Assembly: GCF_001426435.1 (NCBI RefSeq)
Contig: NZ_LMER01000001.1
Coordinates: 258,752 to 322,751, forward strand
Direction: 5' to 3'
Origin: Angustibacter sp. Root456
GTDB taxonomy: Bacteria > Actinomycetota > Actinomycetes > Actinomycetales > Angustibacteraceae
DNA length: 64,000 nucleotides
The notes beneath the pieces were generated by a model. It saw only the letters and a program-made list of their open reading frames with translations, searched no databases and was not told the DNA's origin. Positions 8,100-17,946 of the stretch are shown here, piece by piece. A program made the position numbers and the translations under genes. Positions within the stretch are counted from its first letter, which is position 1. Every line of letters starts with the position of its first letter.

Positions 8100-9290
8100 T
8101 CACTCGCCCTCGACGAACTCCCAGTGCCAGGGCTCGGGCTTGCTGCCACCGGGACGCGCCCAGTCGGGGTTGTCCCACCCGAACGCCGGAGCGTTCTCCA
8201 GGAACCACGTGCGGCGGGCGCTGCCCACCTCGTCGGGCCCACCGCACACGTCGATCGCGAGGCCCCACCCGTGCTCGCTGGTGCCCGGTCGCGCCGCCAG
8301 TCCCGGCTTGCGGGCCGCGACGCTGTACTGCGACGCCAGCGACCGGTAGGAGTCGGTGAGGCACAGGTCGGAGCCGAAGCGGCCCTTGTAGACCTCGTTG
8401 AGCCGGATCAGCCGCACGGCCGCGTCGGCCCGCAGCTTGTGGCCCGGCGCGAACGGCAAGGCGCAGAGGATGGAGGACGGCAGCTGGCCGTTGGCGTAGT
8501 GCTGCCCCGGCTCGCGGCCGCTGCACCCGGCGATCGGGCCGCGCTCCTGCGAACGGGAGACCGCCACCATCCGAAACGCCGAGTCACCGAGGGCGCTGGC
8601 GGCGCGGGCCGAGGACTGCTCGGTGCTGCGCTGACGCCGGGCGTCCACCACGCCGACGGCGGCGGCCGCCTGGGGGCCGAGCGTGGCGGCAGCCTGGTCG
8701 GAGGCCGCTGAGGGCAAGGCGCCCACGGCAGACGCCACGGCACCGAGCGCCCCCACGGCGGCGACCGCGGCGACCGCGGCCAGGCCGCGATGGCGCGGCC
8801 CCGGGCGGGCCGTGACCTGGTCGCGTCGATGGGGCGCCCGCCGGGCGTTCGCGTCGACGACTACCTGGCGCTGGCGCAGCGGGGTGCGTAGCTGGGTCAG
8901 GGGCCCGGTGGCCGGCTGGCTGCCGCTATCGGCCGTCTCGGGCGCGGGGCGGGTGCGGCTTCGCGGCGTGCGGGTCTGGCGGCCCTTCGCCCGGGCGGCG
9001 CGCTCCTCAGCGCGAGCCGCGGCCTTGGCCTGCGCCCGCGTGAGGTAACTGGGGGTCGCAGGCGCCGGCGCCTGCGCCCGCGGGCGGTCGACCTGGAGGG
9101 GCTGGTGCGGCAGCACGGCCACTGCGGCGGCGAGCTCAGGCGCCGGGAGCGGCAGGGTCGGCTCCGAGCGGTTGGCCGGGGAGGTCGAGACGGCCGGGGC
9201 GACCGGTTCGCGGCGTCGCCGTCCGCGGTACTGCGACGCCGTCGGCTCCTCCGCGCGGATGCGGTCATCCGTCGAGAACGCACTGGGCAC
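8100..9290 (-). CDS. membrane-anchored M15 family D-Ala-D-Ala carboxypeptidase-like protein
   Basis: Likely peptidoglycan peptidase. The C-terminal third carries the M15/VanY zinc-site motifs: SEHGWGLAIDVC (S-x-H-x6-D) and EPWHWEF. The N-terminal half is a basic, Ala/Pro-rich cytoplasmic-type segment followed by one hydrophobic stretch (HRGLAAVAAVAAVGALGAVA), so the enzyme domain is predicted outside the membrane. Start choice: GTG at 9290, giving 396 residues, has GGAG seven bases upstream; an in-frame TTG at 9353 would add 21 residues and runs into the edge of a repeat array. Cysteines in the domain (CSGREPG, ILCALP, DLCLTD, IDVCGG) could form disulfides. No neighbouring cell-wall gene helps define its substrate. 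Confidence 0.85.
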   Translation of the reverse strand: MPSAFSTDDRIRAEEPTASQYRGRRRREPVAPAVSTSPANRSEPTLPLPAPELAAAVAVLPHQPLQVDRPRAQAPAPATPSYLTRAQAKAAARAEERAARAKGRQTRTPRSRTRPAPETADSGSQPATGPLTQLRTPLRQRQVVVDANARRAPHRRDQVTARPGPRHRGLAAVAAVAAVGALGAVASAVGALPSAASDQAAATLGPQAAAAVGVVDARRQRSTEQSSARAASALGDSAFRMVAVSRSQERGPIAGCSGREPGQHYANGQLPSSILCALPFAPGHKLRADAAVRLIRLNEVYKGRFGSDLCLTDSYRSLASQYSVAARKPGLAARPGTSEHGWGLAIDVCGGPDEVGSARRTWFLENAPAFGWDNPDWARPGGSKPEPWHWEFVEGE

Positions 9291-9322
9291 GCAGAGACTC
9301 CGGCGGGGTGTCGAGTTCGGGT

Positions 9323-9344
9323 GGTACCGACGTCGGACGGTACC
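9323..9344. promoter_or_regulatory. GGTACCG-N8-CGGTACC inverted repeat
   Basis: A perfect 7-bp inverted repeat with an 8-bp spacer, just upstream of the M15 peptidase start and beside the phased decamer array. The size and symmetry fit a dimeric regulator's operator. The regulator is unknown. Confidence 0.5.
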
Positions 9345-9350
9345 CGTGGT

Positions 9351-9440
9351 CAATCGAGGTCGATCGAGGTCAATCGAGGTCAGTCGAGTTCAGTCGGGGT
9401 CGGACGATTTCGATAGACTTCGATCGAAATCGGCGGGGTT
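9351..9440. repeat. 10-bp phased degenerate repeat array upstream of the M15 peptidase gene
   Basis: Nine successive decamers keep exact 10-bp register: CAATCGAGGT, CGATCGAGGT, CAATCGAGGT, CAGTCGAGTT, CAGTCGGGGT, CGGACGATTT, CGATAGACTT, CGATCGAAAT, CGGCGGGGTT. The first five are the most alike and the array decays away from the gene. Units 6-9 also form a perfect 10-bp inverted repeat (9405-9414 with 9423-9432, loop AGACTTCG). One unit per helical turn puts all copies on one face of the DNA. The array lies outside the chosen coding sequence. Confidence 0.85.
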
Positions 9441-9454
9441 CGACCCGTCAGTCG

Positions 9455-9483
9455 ACCTTAGAAGACTGCGGCGAATCACAACA
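9455..9483 (-). promoter_or_regulatory. candidate promoter of the M15 peptidase gene
   Basis: On the minus strand a TAAGGT -10 box (9460-9455) has TGTTGT 17 nt upstream (9483-9478) as a weak -35. A start near 9448 would place the decamer array and both inverted repeats inside a 5' untranslated leader of about 150 nt. The call rests on a good -10 and a poor -35. Confidence 0.45.
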
Positions 9484-9540
9484 GGGGCACTCGCTGCGAA
9501 TGTGACGCACGCCACACCACACTGACGTTTCGGCGAGCGG

Positions 9541-10599
9541 CTACAGCCCGCGATCGACGATCCCGCGGTGCCGTCGGGTCTCGTCCCTCACCTCGCCGAC
9601 CAGCTCCTCCAGCACGTCCTCGAGGAACACCACACCCGTCACCTGGTCGGCACTGACCACGCGCGCTAGATGAGCCCCCGAGCGCTGCATCGTCGCCAGC
9701 ACGTCCTCGACGTCGTCAGCGGCGCCGACGGTCACCAACGCGCGCACCCGCTTCGGCGGGATCGGTGCGTCGTAGCGCTCGTCGTCGGCGTAGAGCACGT
9801 CCTTCAGGTGCAGGTAACCCACGAGCTGGCCGTCTGCGCCGGTGACGGGGAACCGCGAGAACCCCGTGCGCGCCACGAGCCGCTCCAGGTCGGCCGGCGT
9901 GCTGGCCTCGGGCAGGGTGACCAGGTCGGCGAGCGCCACCTCGACGTCACCGGCCGTGCGCTCGCTGAACTCCAGGGCGCCGGTGACGAGGCCGTGCTCG
10001 TCCTGCAGCAACCCCTCGGCCTGCGACTGGGCGACGATGGAGGAGACCTCCTCCGCGGTGAACGTCGAGGTCACCTCGGCCTTAGGCTCCACGCCGAGCA
10101 GGCGCAGGCACGCGTTGGCCAGACCGTTCAGTACCCCGATCACCGGGCCGAGCACCCGCGTCAGCCAGACCAACGGCGGCGCGAGCAGCAGCGCGGCGCG
10201 GTCGGGGCCGGCGATCGCGAGGTTCTTGGGCACCATCTCGCCCACCACCACGTGCAGGTACACCACGACGGCGAGCGCGAGCGCGAACGCCACGGGGTGC
10301 ACGAGGCGCTCGGAGAGGCCGGCGGCGGCGAACGGCGCTTCCAGCAGGTGCGCGAGGGCCGGCTCGGCCACCGCTCCGAGGCTCACGGAGCAGACCGTGA
10401 CCCCGAGCTGGGCCGCGGCGAGCATCGCCGAGACGTGCTCCATGGCGTGCAGCGTCGAGCGCGCCCGGCGCGAGCCCGCGTCGGCCAGCGGCTCGATCTG
10501 GCTGCGCCGGGCGGCCATGATCGCGAACTCGGCGCCGACGAAGTAGGCGTTCGCCAGCAGCAGCGCCGCCGCGACCCCGAGCGCCGCTCCCCCGCTCAC
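9541..10599 (-). CDS. CNNM/CorC-type transport protein (second of pair)
   Basis: A 352-residue membrane protein of the hemolysin-C/CNNM family, whose members include Mg2+ and Co2+ transporters. The N-terminal DUF21 domain has several hydrophobic segments with the family motif GEMVPKNLAIA. The cytoplasmic half is a CBS pair containing FSRFPVTGADGQLVGYLHLKDVL and VVFLEDVLEELVGEVRDE. The protein ends just after the CBS pair and lacks the CorC_HlyC domain, unlike its neighbour. The GTG start overlaps the upstream paralogue's stop by 4 bp (GTGA), so the two are translationally coupled and may form a hetero-oligomer. Substrate specificity cannot be read from sequence. Confidence 0.93.
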   Translation of the reverse strand: MSGGAALGVAAALLLANAYFVGAEFAIMAARRSQIEPLADAGSRRARSTLHAMEHVSAMLAAAQLGVTVCSVSLGAVAEPALAHLLEAPFAAAGLSERLVHPVAFALALAVVVYLHVVVGEMVPKNLAIAGPDRAALLLAPPLVWLTRVLGPVIGVLNGLANACLRLLGVEPKAEVTSTFTAEEVSSIVAQSQAEGLLQDEHGLVTGALEFSERTAGDVEVALADLVTLPEASTPADLERLVARTGFSRFPVTGADGQLVGYLHLKDVLYADDERYDAPIPPKRVRALVTVGAADDVEDVLATMQRSGAHLARVVSADQVTGVVFLEDVLEELVGEVRDETRRHRGIVDRGL

Positions 10600-11927
10600 G
10601 CCGTCCCGCCATCGGGTTCGGTGACGCCCAGACCCCGCACCGGCGTCACGCGCAGCCGGTCGACGCGGCGGCCGTCCATGCGTGACACGTGCAGGCGCCA
10701 ACCGGGCACGGTGACGACGTCGCCCACCTGCGGCACGCGACCGATGCGGGCCATCACGAAGCCGCCGACGGTCTCGTAGGCGCCGTCGTCGGGCACGTCG
10801 GCGCCGATCCGGTCGCGCACCTCGTCGGGCCGCCACAGGCCAGGCACGACCCACGACCCGTCGCGCAGCCGTCGGCCGGCGGTGCGGCCGCGGTCGTGCT
10901 CGTCGGCGACCTCGCCGACGATCTCCTCGATGACGTCCTCGAGCGTCACCACGCCGGACGTGCCGCCGTACTCGTCGACCACCACCGCCAGCTGCAGGCC
11001 CTGCTCGCGCAGCTGGACGAGCAGCGGGTCCAGACGCACGGTCTCGGGCACCATCAGAGGGTCGGACATCAGCGCGGCCGCCGGCACGTCGCCGCGCCGC
11101 TCCGGCGGCACAGCGACCGCGCGCTTGATGTGGACGACGCCCACGACGTCGTCGAGGTCGTCGTCGACCACGGGGAAGCGCGAGTGGCCGGTGGTGCGCG
11201 CCAGCCGGACGACGTCCGCCGCGCTGTCGTCGCGGTGCACCACGGTGCACCGCAGGCGCGGGGTCATGACGTCCTCGGCCGTGCGGTCGGCGAACCCCAG
11301 CGAGCGGGTGAGCAGCTCAGCGGTGCCGGCGTCGAGGGTGCCGGCCTCGGCGGAGCGGCGCACGAGCGAGGCGAGCTCCTGCGGCGTGCGCGCACCCGAC
11401 AGCTCCTCCTTCGGCTCCACGCCGAGCCGGCGCAAGACGGCGTTCGCGCTGCCGTTGAGCAGCGCGATCAGCGGACGCGCCACGGTGGAGAACACCCGCA
11501 TGGGCACCGCGATGAGCTGCGCCGTGCTGAGGGGCCGGGCGATGGCGAGGTTCTTCGGCACCAGCTCGCCGACCACCATCGAGAAGGCGGTGGCGAGCAC
11601 CAGGGCCACCGCGACCGCGACGGGGTCGACGGCAGACGCGGGGAGGCCGACGCCGGACAGCGGGGTCGCCAGCAGCCGCGCGATGCTGGGCTCGGCGAGG
11701 TAGCCGACCAGCAGGGTGGTCACCGTGATGCCCACCTGCGAGGCCGACAGCTGGGTCGACAGCCGGCGCAGCGCAGCCAGCACGCCCACCGAGCGCGCGT
11801 CACCGGCCTGCACCGAGCGCTCGACGGCGGACCGGTCGAGCGCGACGAGCGAGAACTCCGCCGCGACGAACACCGCGGTGCCGAGCGTGAGCACGACGCT
11901 GAGGAGCAGGAGCAGCCACTCGGTCAC
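10596..11927 (-). CDS. CNNM/CorC-type transport protein with C-terminal CorC_HlyC domain (first of pair)
   Basis: A 443-residue paralogue of the next gene. It opens VTEWLLLLLSVVLTLGTAVFVAAEF, the first membrane helix of a DUF21 domain, so GTG 11927 is the natural start; the open frame to 12140 adds a Pro/Arg-rich segment with no family resemblance. The GELVPKNLAIA motif is present, followed by a CBS pair (HSRFPVVDDDLDDVVGVVHI; DEYGGTSGVVTLEDVIEEIV) and a CorC_HlyC domain (YETVGGFVMARIGRVPQVGD). It is first in a two-gene operon with a 4-bp overlap. Paired CNNM genes of this kind are common in actinomycetes. Confidence 0.93.
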   Translation of the reverse strand: MTEWLLLLLSVVLTLGTAVFVAAEFSLVALDRSAVERSVQAGDARSVGVLAALRRLSTQLSASQVGITVTTLLVGYLAEPSIARLLATPLSGVGLPASAVDPVAVAVALVLATAFSMVVGELVPKNLAIARPLSTAQLIAVPMRVFSTVARPLIALLNGSANAVLRRLGVEPKEELSGARTPQELASLVRRSAEAGTLDAGTAELLTRSLGFADRTAEDVMTPRLRCTVVHRDDSAADVVRLARTTGHSRFPVVDDDLDDVVGVVHIKRAVAVPPERRGDVPAAALMSDPLMVPETVRLDPLLVQLREQGLQLAVVVDEYGGTSGVVTLEDVIEEIVGEVADEHDRGRTAGRRLRDGSWVVPGLWRPDEVRDRIGADVPDDGAYETVGGFVMARIGRVPQVGDVVTVPGWRLHVSRMDGRRVDRLRVTPVRGLGVTEPDGGTA

Positions 11928-12152
11928 GAGGTGGCCTCGCGGGGCGGCTGCGCGCTGCGACCGGGGGGCTCGCTGCGTTGGTGAGGCTCGCGTTGGTGAG
12001 GCTCGTCCGGGGGATCGGTCTCGGGCTGCATCATCCCCCCGATCGTACGGCCTGCTCCCGACACCGCGCGCGGGCCGCCGTGGCACGGTGGACGACGACG
12101 GCAAGACGGCGGCGGACGACGATGGACGACGACGAGCCACGGGAGGTCACCG

Positions 12153-12581
12153 ATGTCCGAAGCGCACGGCGTACCCACAGTGCGGCAGGTGGTGCTCGAC
12201 GGGCCGGACGCCCGGGCGCTGGCGGAGTTCTACCGCCAGCTCTTCGCCCTTCAGTACCGCGAGGGCGACGCACCGCCCACCGACGGCAGCCCCGACGAGC
12301 GGGGCGCCGACTGGCTCGTGCTGCGCCACCCCTCGGGTGGCGTGCAGCTGGCGTTCCAGCAGGTGGCCGAGCTCACGCGCACGACCTGGCCGGACGCCAC
12401 GGTGCCGATGCAGCTGCACCTCGACACCACGGTGGGCTCGCGCGCCGAGCTCGACGCCGCTCACGTCCGCGCGCTCGCGCTGGGCGCCCAGCTGCTGCTC
12501 GACCGCACCGACGACCCGGACGAGCCGCTGCGCGTGTACGCCGACCCCGCTGGCCACCCCTTCTGCGTGTTCGTCGGCTAG
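12153..12581 (+). CDS. VOC (glyoxalase/bleomycin-resistance-like) family protein
   Basis: A 142-residue single-domain protein with the beta-alpha-beta-beta-beta pattern of the vicinal oxygen chelate fold: an opening strand VRQVVLDGPDARALAEFYRQ, a central PMQLHLDT strand, and a closing segment VYADPAGHPFCVFVG. The closing DP-GHPFC motif is typical of actinobacterial VOC proteins of unknown substrate. A strong ribosome-binding site (GGGAGGT) precedes the ATG. It is monocistronic, divergent from the CNNM pair and convergent with guaB1, so context gives no function. Confidence 0.85.
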   Translation: MSEAHGVPTVRQVVLDGPDARALAEFYRQLFALQYREGDAPPTDGSPDERGADWLVLRHPSGGVQLAFQQVAELTRTTWPDATVPMQLHLDTTVGSRAELDAAHVRALALGAQLLLDRTDDPDEPLRVYADPAGHPFCVFVG

Positions 12582-12600
12582 CGGCGCGCCCGCTGCGCGT

Positions 12601-14887
<2,287 letters not shown>

Positions 14888-14891
<4 letters not shown>

Positions 14892-15922
14892 CCGAGCGCA
14901 CCGTGGCCGGCTCGCGGGTGCGAGACCTGCGCCCCCTCGACCCCTTCCGCTCCATCAAGATCAAGCTCGGGGTGCTGGTCGGAGCGACCACCACCATCTC
15001 GGCCGTCGCCGTGTGGGCAGGACTGCACAACGACCTCGCGACGCGCTACACGCTGCCGCTCTCGGTGGTCATCGCGCTCGCGGTCACCCAGCTGCTCGCG
15101 CGCGGGATGACGTCGCCGCTGCGCGAGATGACCGCTGCGGCGCAGGCCATGGCGCGCGGTGACTACAGCCGCCGGGTGCACGCCACGAGCAACGACGAGG
15201 TCGGCGAGCTGGCGCGTGCGTTCAACCGGATGGCCGAGGACCTCGGCGACGCCGACCGGCAGCGTCGCGAGCTCGTCGCCAACGTCAGCCACGAGCTGCG
15301 CACCCCGGTGTCGGCCCTGCGCGCGGTGCTCGAGAACCTCGTCGACGGTGTCACCACCCCGGACGACGCGTCGCTGCGCACCGCGCTGGCCCAGACCGAG
15401 CGCCTCGGCGACCTCGTGAGCCAGCTGCTCGACCTGTCGCGCGTCGAGGCCGGTGCGGTGCCCCTGCACCGCAACCGCTTCGCGCTGCGAGAGTTCCTGG
15501 CGGCCTGCGTGGAGCAGGCCGAGCTCGCCGGACGCGACGTGCACTACGTCGTCGACGTCGAGCCCGCCGACCTCACGCTCGTCGCCGACCAGGACCGCCT
15601 GCACCAGGTGGTGGCCAACCTGCTCGACAACGCAGCGCGCCACTCGCCCAAGGGCGGCGAGGTCGTCGCGCGGGCGCGTGGTGGCGTCGGGCAGGTGCAG
15701 CTCGACGTCATCGACGAGGGCCCCGGCATCGACCCGCAGGAGCGCCTGCGCGTGTTCGAGCGCTTCCACCGCGGCGGTGCGTCGGCGCACGACGGCGGCA
15801 CCGGCCTGGGCCTGGCGATCGCGCGCTGGGTGGTCGACCTGCACCACGGCTCGATCCGCGTCGCCGAGTCGGCGACCGGCTGCGACATCCGCGTCATCGT
15901 GCCCCAGGCCCCGAGCTCCTGA
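14888..15922 (+). CDS. sensor histidine kinase with minimal extracytoplasmic domain
   Basis: A 344-residue kinase. Two hydrophobic segments (about residues 27-45 and 57-72) are separated by only about 11 residues, so there is almost no external sensor domain. A HAMP linker (about 72-125) leads to the H-box ANVSHELRTPVSALRAVLEN with His135. The N, G1 and G2 boxes follow (NLLDNAARHSPKGG; DEGPGIDP; GGTGLGLAIARWVV). Kinases of this layout often sense cell-envelope or membrane stress, frequently with an ABC transporter partner, and an ABC-2 exporter follows directly. Confidence 0.94.
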
Positions 15923-15989
15923 CCTCGTTTGACCCTCACGCCGGGTGAGATGCAAAGGTGGGGCTTCACGATCACCATGCACCTCGGGG

Positions 15990-16988
15990 GTGGGTTCCAT
16001 CAGCACGCAGCCAACCGGTGAGCCCGGACGCACGCTGCAGGTCGTCGGGCTGACCAAGCGCTTCGGCCCGGTCATCGCCGTCGACGACCTCAGCTTCGAG
16101 GTCGAGCCGGGGCGCGTCACCGGCTTCCTGGGCCCGAACGGCGCCGGCAAGACCACGACCCTGCGCCTCCTGCTGGGTCTGCTGACGCCGACGTCCGGGC
16201 ACTGCGCGATCGGCGGGCAGCCCTACCGCGACCTGCACGACCCCCTGCGGACGGTCGGCGCCGGGCTGGACGGGTCGTCGTTCCACCCCGGTCGCACCGC
16301 GCGCAACCACCTGCGCTGGATGTGCGCGAGCGCAGGAATCGCGACGACCCGGGTCGAGGAGGTGCTCGCCCTGGTCGGGCTCACCGAGGCCGCCGACCGG
16401 CGAGTGGGCGGCTTCTCGCTCGGCATGCGCCAGCGGCTCACCCTCGCCGGGGCGATGCTCGGCGACCCCGCCGTGCTGGTGCTCGACGAGCCGGCCAACG
16501 GTCTGGACCCCGAGGGCATCGCCTGGCTGCGCGGGTTCCTGCGCCACCTCGCGAGCCAGGGCCGCACGGTGCTCGTCAGCAGCCACGTGCTCTCGGAGGT
16601 GCAGCAGACCGTCGACGACGTCGTCATCCTCGCCCGCGGCCGCCTGGTGCACACGGGGCCGCTCGACTCGCTGTCGGGCGATCCCGGCGTCCGGGTCGTC
16701 ACCCCAGACGCCGAGGCGCTGGCCTCGGCCCTGACGGCGGCGGGGCTGGCGCCGCAGGTGCAGCCGGACGGCGCTCTCGTCGTCCGCGGCTGCCCCCCGG
16801 AGCAGGTCGGGGACCTCGCGTTCACCGCCGGCGTGCGGCTGCACCTGCTCGCGCCGCTCGAACGTGACCTCGAGACCGCGTTCCTGCGCATGGTCGACGA
16901 CGCGGAGCGCCGCATCGACCGCGAGCGCGCCACCCACCCCACCCCCACCCCCACCACCCCCACCGAGATCACGGACGGAGCCGCGTGA
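15990..16988 (+). CDS. ABC-2 type exporter, ATP-binding subunit
   Basis: A 332-residue ABC ATPase of the CcmA/drug-exporter type. Walker A is GPNGAGKTT, the signature is a variant FSLGMRQRLTLA, Walker B is VLVLDEPANGLDPEG, and the H-loop follows in VLVSSHVLSE. The C-terminal extension ends in a run of Thr-Pro repeats (PTPTPTTPT). The start is uncertain: GTG 15990 gives a short leader before LQVVGLTKRFG, while an in-frame GTG at 15945 would add 15 unlikely residues. A TTGACC -35-like box lies at 15929-15934 in the gap after the kinase. Together with the permease it forms an exporter; the substrate is unknown. Confidence 0.92.
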   Translation: MGSISTQPTGEPGRTLQVVGLTKRFGPVIAVDDLSFEVEPGRVTGFLGPNGAGKTTTLRLLLGLLTPTSGHCAIGGQPYRDLHDPLRTVGAGLDGSSFHPGRTARNHLRWMCASAGIATTRVEEVLALVGLTEAADRRVGGFSLGMRQRLTLAGAMLGDPAVLVLDEPANGLDPEGIAWLRGFLRHLASQGRTVLVSSHVLSEVQQTVDDVVILARGRLVHTGPLDSLSGDPGVRVVTPDAEALASALTAAGLAPQVQPDGALVVRGCPPEQVGDLAFTAGVRLHLLAPLERDLETAFLRMVDDAERRIDRERATHPTPTPTTPTEITDGAA

Positions 16989-17770
16989 TGGCCCGGGCGC
17001 TGCAGGCCGAGCTCGTCAAGATCCGCACCACCCGGATGTGGTGGGGACTGCTGCTGGGACTGGTCGTCCTGGTGGCGCTGCAGGTCACGGTCACCGCCGC
17101 GTTCTCCGGCCGCTCCCCCGGCGCTGGACAACCGGCGCTGCCCGGCCTCGACTCCGCCGAGGGACTGCGCACCGCCTTGTCGTCCGGCTTCCAGAGCGGC
17201 TACCTCATGGCGCTGGTGCTCGGCACGATCATCGGCGCCGTCGACTTCAGGCACCGCACCGCGACGCAGACGTTCCTCGCGACGCCGCACCGCAGCCGGG
17301 TCATCGCCGCCAAGGTGCTCTCGGGCGTGGCCTACGGCCTGCTCTACGCCGTCGTGACGCAGGCGCTGTCGCTCGCGCTCGTCGCGCTCGTCTCGACCAT
17401 CCGCGGCGGCGGCCTCGGGGCCGCCGACGCCACGGTCGTGCGTGCCCTGCTCCTCGGGCTGCCCGGCATCGCCCTGTGGTGCGTCATCGGCGTGAGTCTG
17501 GGCATGCTGTTGCGCAACCAGATCGCCGCCGTGCTCGTCGCCGTGGGGTTCGTGTTCCTCATCGACCCGCTGCTCGGCCTGGCGCTCAACCAGCTCGACC
17601 TGCAGACCCTCGGCGAGTACACGGTGAGCAACGCGTCCACGGCCCTCGTGCAGGGCTACACGGGCAGCGACCTGCTGCCTTGGTGGGCCGGTGGCCTCGT
17701 CATGGTGGCCTACGGGCTGGTCATCGCCGTCGCGGCGTGGCTCACCTCGGCTCGCCGCGACATCACGTGA
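16985..17770 (+). CDS. ABC-2 type exporter, membrane subunit
   Basis: A 261-residue integral membrane protein with about six hydrophobic segments, opening with ELVKIRTTRMWWGLLLGLVVLVAL as is common in ABC-2 permeases. It starts at GTG 16985 (4-bp overlap with the ATPase stop) or the adjacent ATG at 16988. Co-translation with the ATPase indicates a two-component exporter, and the upstream two-component system probably controls it. Confidence 0.92.
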   Translation: MMARALQAELVKIRTTRMWWGLLLGLVVLVALQVTVTAAFSGRSPGAGQPALPGLDSAEGLRTALSSGFQSGYLMALVLGTIIGAVDFRHRTATQTFLATPHRSRVIAAKVLSGVAYGLLYAVVTQALSLALVALVSTIRGGGLGAADATVVRALLLGLPGIALWCVIGVSLGMLLRNQIAAVLVAVGFVFLIDPLLGLALNQLDLQTLGEYTVSNASTALVQGYTGSDLLPWWAGGLVMVAYGLVIAVAAWLTSARRDIT

Positions 17771-17780
17771 CCCGGCGTCA

Positions 17781-17809
17781 CGCCACGTGACATTTCACCC
17801 GACGTGGCG
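17781..17809 (+). terminator. hairpin downstream of the ABC exporter operon
   Basis: CGCCACGT and ACGTGGCG form a perfect 8-bp stem around a 13-nt loop, starting 10 nt after the permease stop. There is no U-tract, which is usual for intrinsic terminators in high-GC actinomycetes. Confidence 0.5.
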
Positions 17810-17946
17810 CGCGGGATCGCACCGGTGTCGGCGCTCAGCACGCCGACGCACTAGCCTGGGGGGCGCCGGCCGGCCAGCTCGGTCGCGCACCGGCACCTTG
17901 GCCGATTCACCACGCGATTGACGAGACGGAAGAGGCGATCACCGCC

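Noticed and set aside
9351-9440. CRISPR or iteron origin
   Set aside because: Ten-bp degenerate units without spacers are not CRISPR; no replication initiator gene is nearby, so an origin is unsupported.
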